Assembly: GCA_910588465.1 (NCBI GenBank)
Contig: CAJUOP010000017.1
Location: 1-51,581 of the forward strand
Direction of reading: 5' to 3'
Length of the DNA: 51,581 nt
Source of the DNA: an uncultured Christensenellaceae bacterium
GTDB lineage: Bacteria > Bacillota > Clostridia > Christensenellales > Borkfalkiaceae
Both the position numbers and the translations under genes were made by a program. Positions 51,287-51,581 of the stretch are shown piece by piece (the stretch's first letter is position 1; every line of letters begins with the position of its first letter). Under the pieces are notes generated by a model. The model was not told the origin of the DNA and ran no database searches. It saw nothing but the letters and a program-made list of their open reading frames with translations.

Positions 51287-51581
51287 TTAATTCTGTTTAT
51301 AACGTTTTATCGCAAAATAAATCACGAATCCCGTGGTAAGGCAAGCCAGCACGCCCAAAATAATGTCGATGGTCAGAAGCGAGCTGTCGAACGCGGGAGA
51401 AATACTGAACGCGTATTCCGCCGTAAGCGTTTCGTAACCGTCCAAGGCAAGCGTCGCGTACATGATATAGTCGCCCTCCGTCGTCGGTTTTTCGGTAAAC
51501 CGCTCTTCGGGTTTATCCGCCCGCGCATAGGTATATACGATATGCTCGCTGCCGACCGCCGCCTCGCCGAACGGATCGCTC
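51287..51581 (-). CDS. C-terminal end of another membrane-anchored surface protein (partial)
   Basis: 97 codons and a stop are visible; the gene starts outside the window. The ectodomain end looks like an Ig or MBG-type module (ERFTEKPTTEGDYIMYATLA then AEYAFSISPAF, the closing strand of such domains). One transmembrane helix (LLTIDIILGVLACLTTGFVI) ends in the short tail KRYKQN. The same signal-less end, anchor and basic tail occur in three other large proteins of the window. A strong terminator follows. Function unknown. Confidence 0.75.
   Translation of the reverse strand, partial: SDPFGEAAVGSEHIVYTYARADKPEERFTEKPTTEGDYIMYATLALDGYETLTAEYAFSISPAFDSSLLTIDIILGVLACLTTGFVIYFAIKRYKQN

Overview
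The window reads as one contig from a Gram-positive anaerobe of the Clostridia type (Bacillota). The signs are lipobox lipoproteins, an LplB/LplC-type sugar ABC transporter without its own ATPase, a LacI regulator, a trimeric [FeFe]-hydrogenase (HydC-HydB-HydA), FeoA/FeoB, adenine deaminase, and TTGnnn-17 bp-TATAAT promoters. An uncultured gut lineage such as Christensenellales is only a guess. I saw no rRNA, tRNA, CRISPR array, integrase, transposase or phage gene.

Layout. 1-6190 (minus) is a single giant open frame, cut by the window edge, for a membrane-anchored surface protein whose cytoplasmic tail ends in Met/Asn-rich tandem repeats. 6.4-10.1 kb (minus) holds hemW, a small MGMT-family gene and lepA, separated by degenerate TGTCATTCTGAG-type repeats. 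10.2-12.6 kb (plus) holds a glycerophosphodiesterase and a DUF4874/DUF4832-like lipoprotein. 12.85-13.6 kb (minus) is an acyltransferase-like protein.

13.7-25.0 kb (minus) is a glycan-foraging locus. In transcription order it encodes a Gfo/Idh/MocA oxidoreductase, a GH114-like lipoprotein with a C-terminal discoidin-like domain, a solute-binding lipoprotein, two permeases, a repeat-domain lipoprotein and a membrane-anchored repeat-domain protein. A divergent LacI regulator (25.3-26.3 kb) faces it across a shared promoter region with three GTTTACCA sites. The natural reading is outside cleavage and binding of a polysaccharide, import of fragments, and intracellular oxidation or epimerisation of the sugar.

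26.5-30.7 kb (plus) is hydCBA, an NAD(H)/ferredoxin-linked bifurcating-type hydrogenase. 31.2-34.7 kb (plus) holds a DMT permease and two tandem YbhN/AglD-like membrane proteins. 34.7-51.6 kb is all minus strand: ade-rdgB-phosphodiesterase; an ArsR regulator with a Zn/Cd-type P1B ATPase; feoA-feoB-rluA; a DUF378 protein; a second large membrane-anchored surface protein; an rRNA-type methyltransferase overlapping a pseudouridine synthase; a GH51 arabinofuranosidase; a Na/Pi cotransporter; and the end of one more anchored surface protein.

Two window-wide patterns are worth attention. Several genes have a -10 box 6-7 bases from the start codon and no Shine-Dalgarno, so they should be leaderless. 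In at least two compact intergenic gaps the -35 hexamer of the downstream gene lies in the loop of the upstream gene's terminator hairpin.
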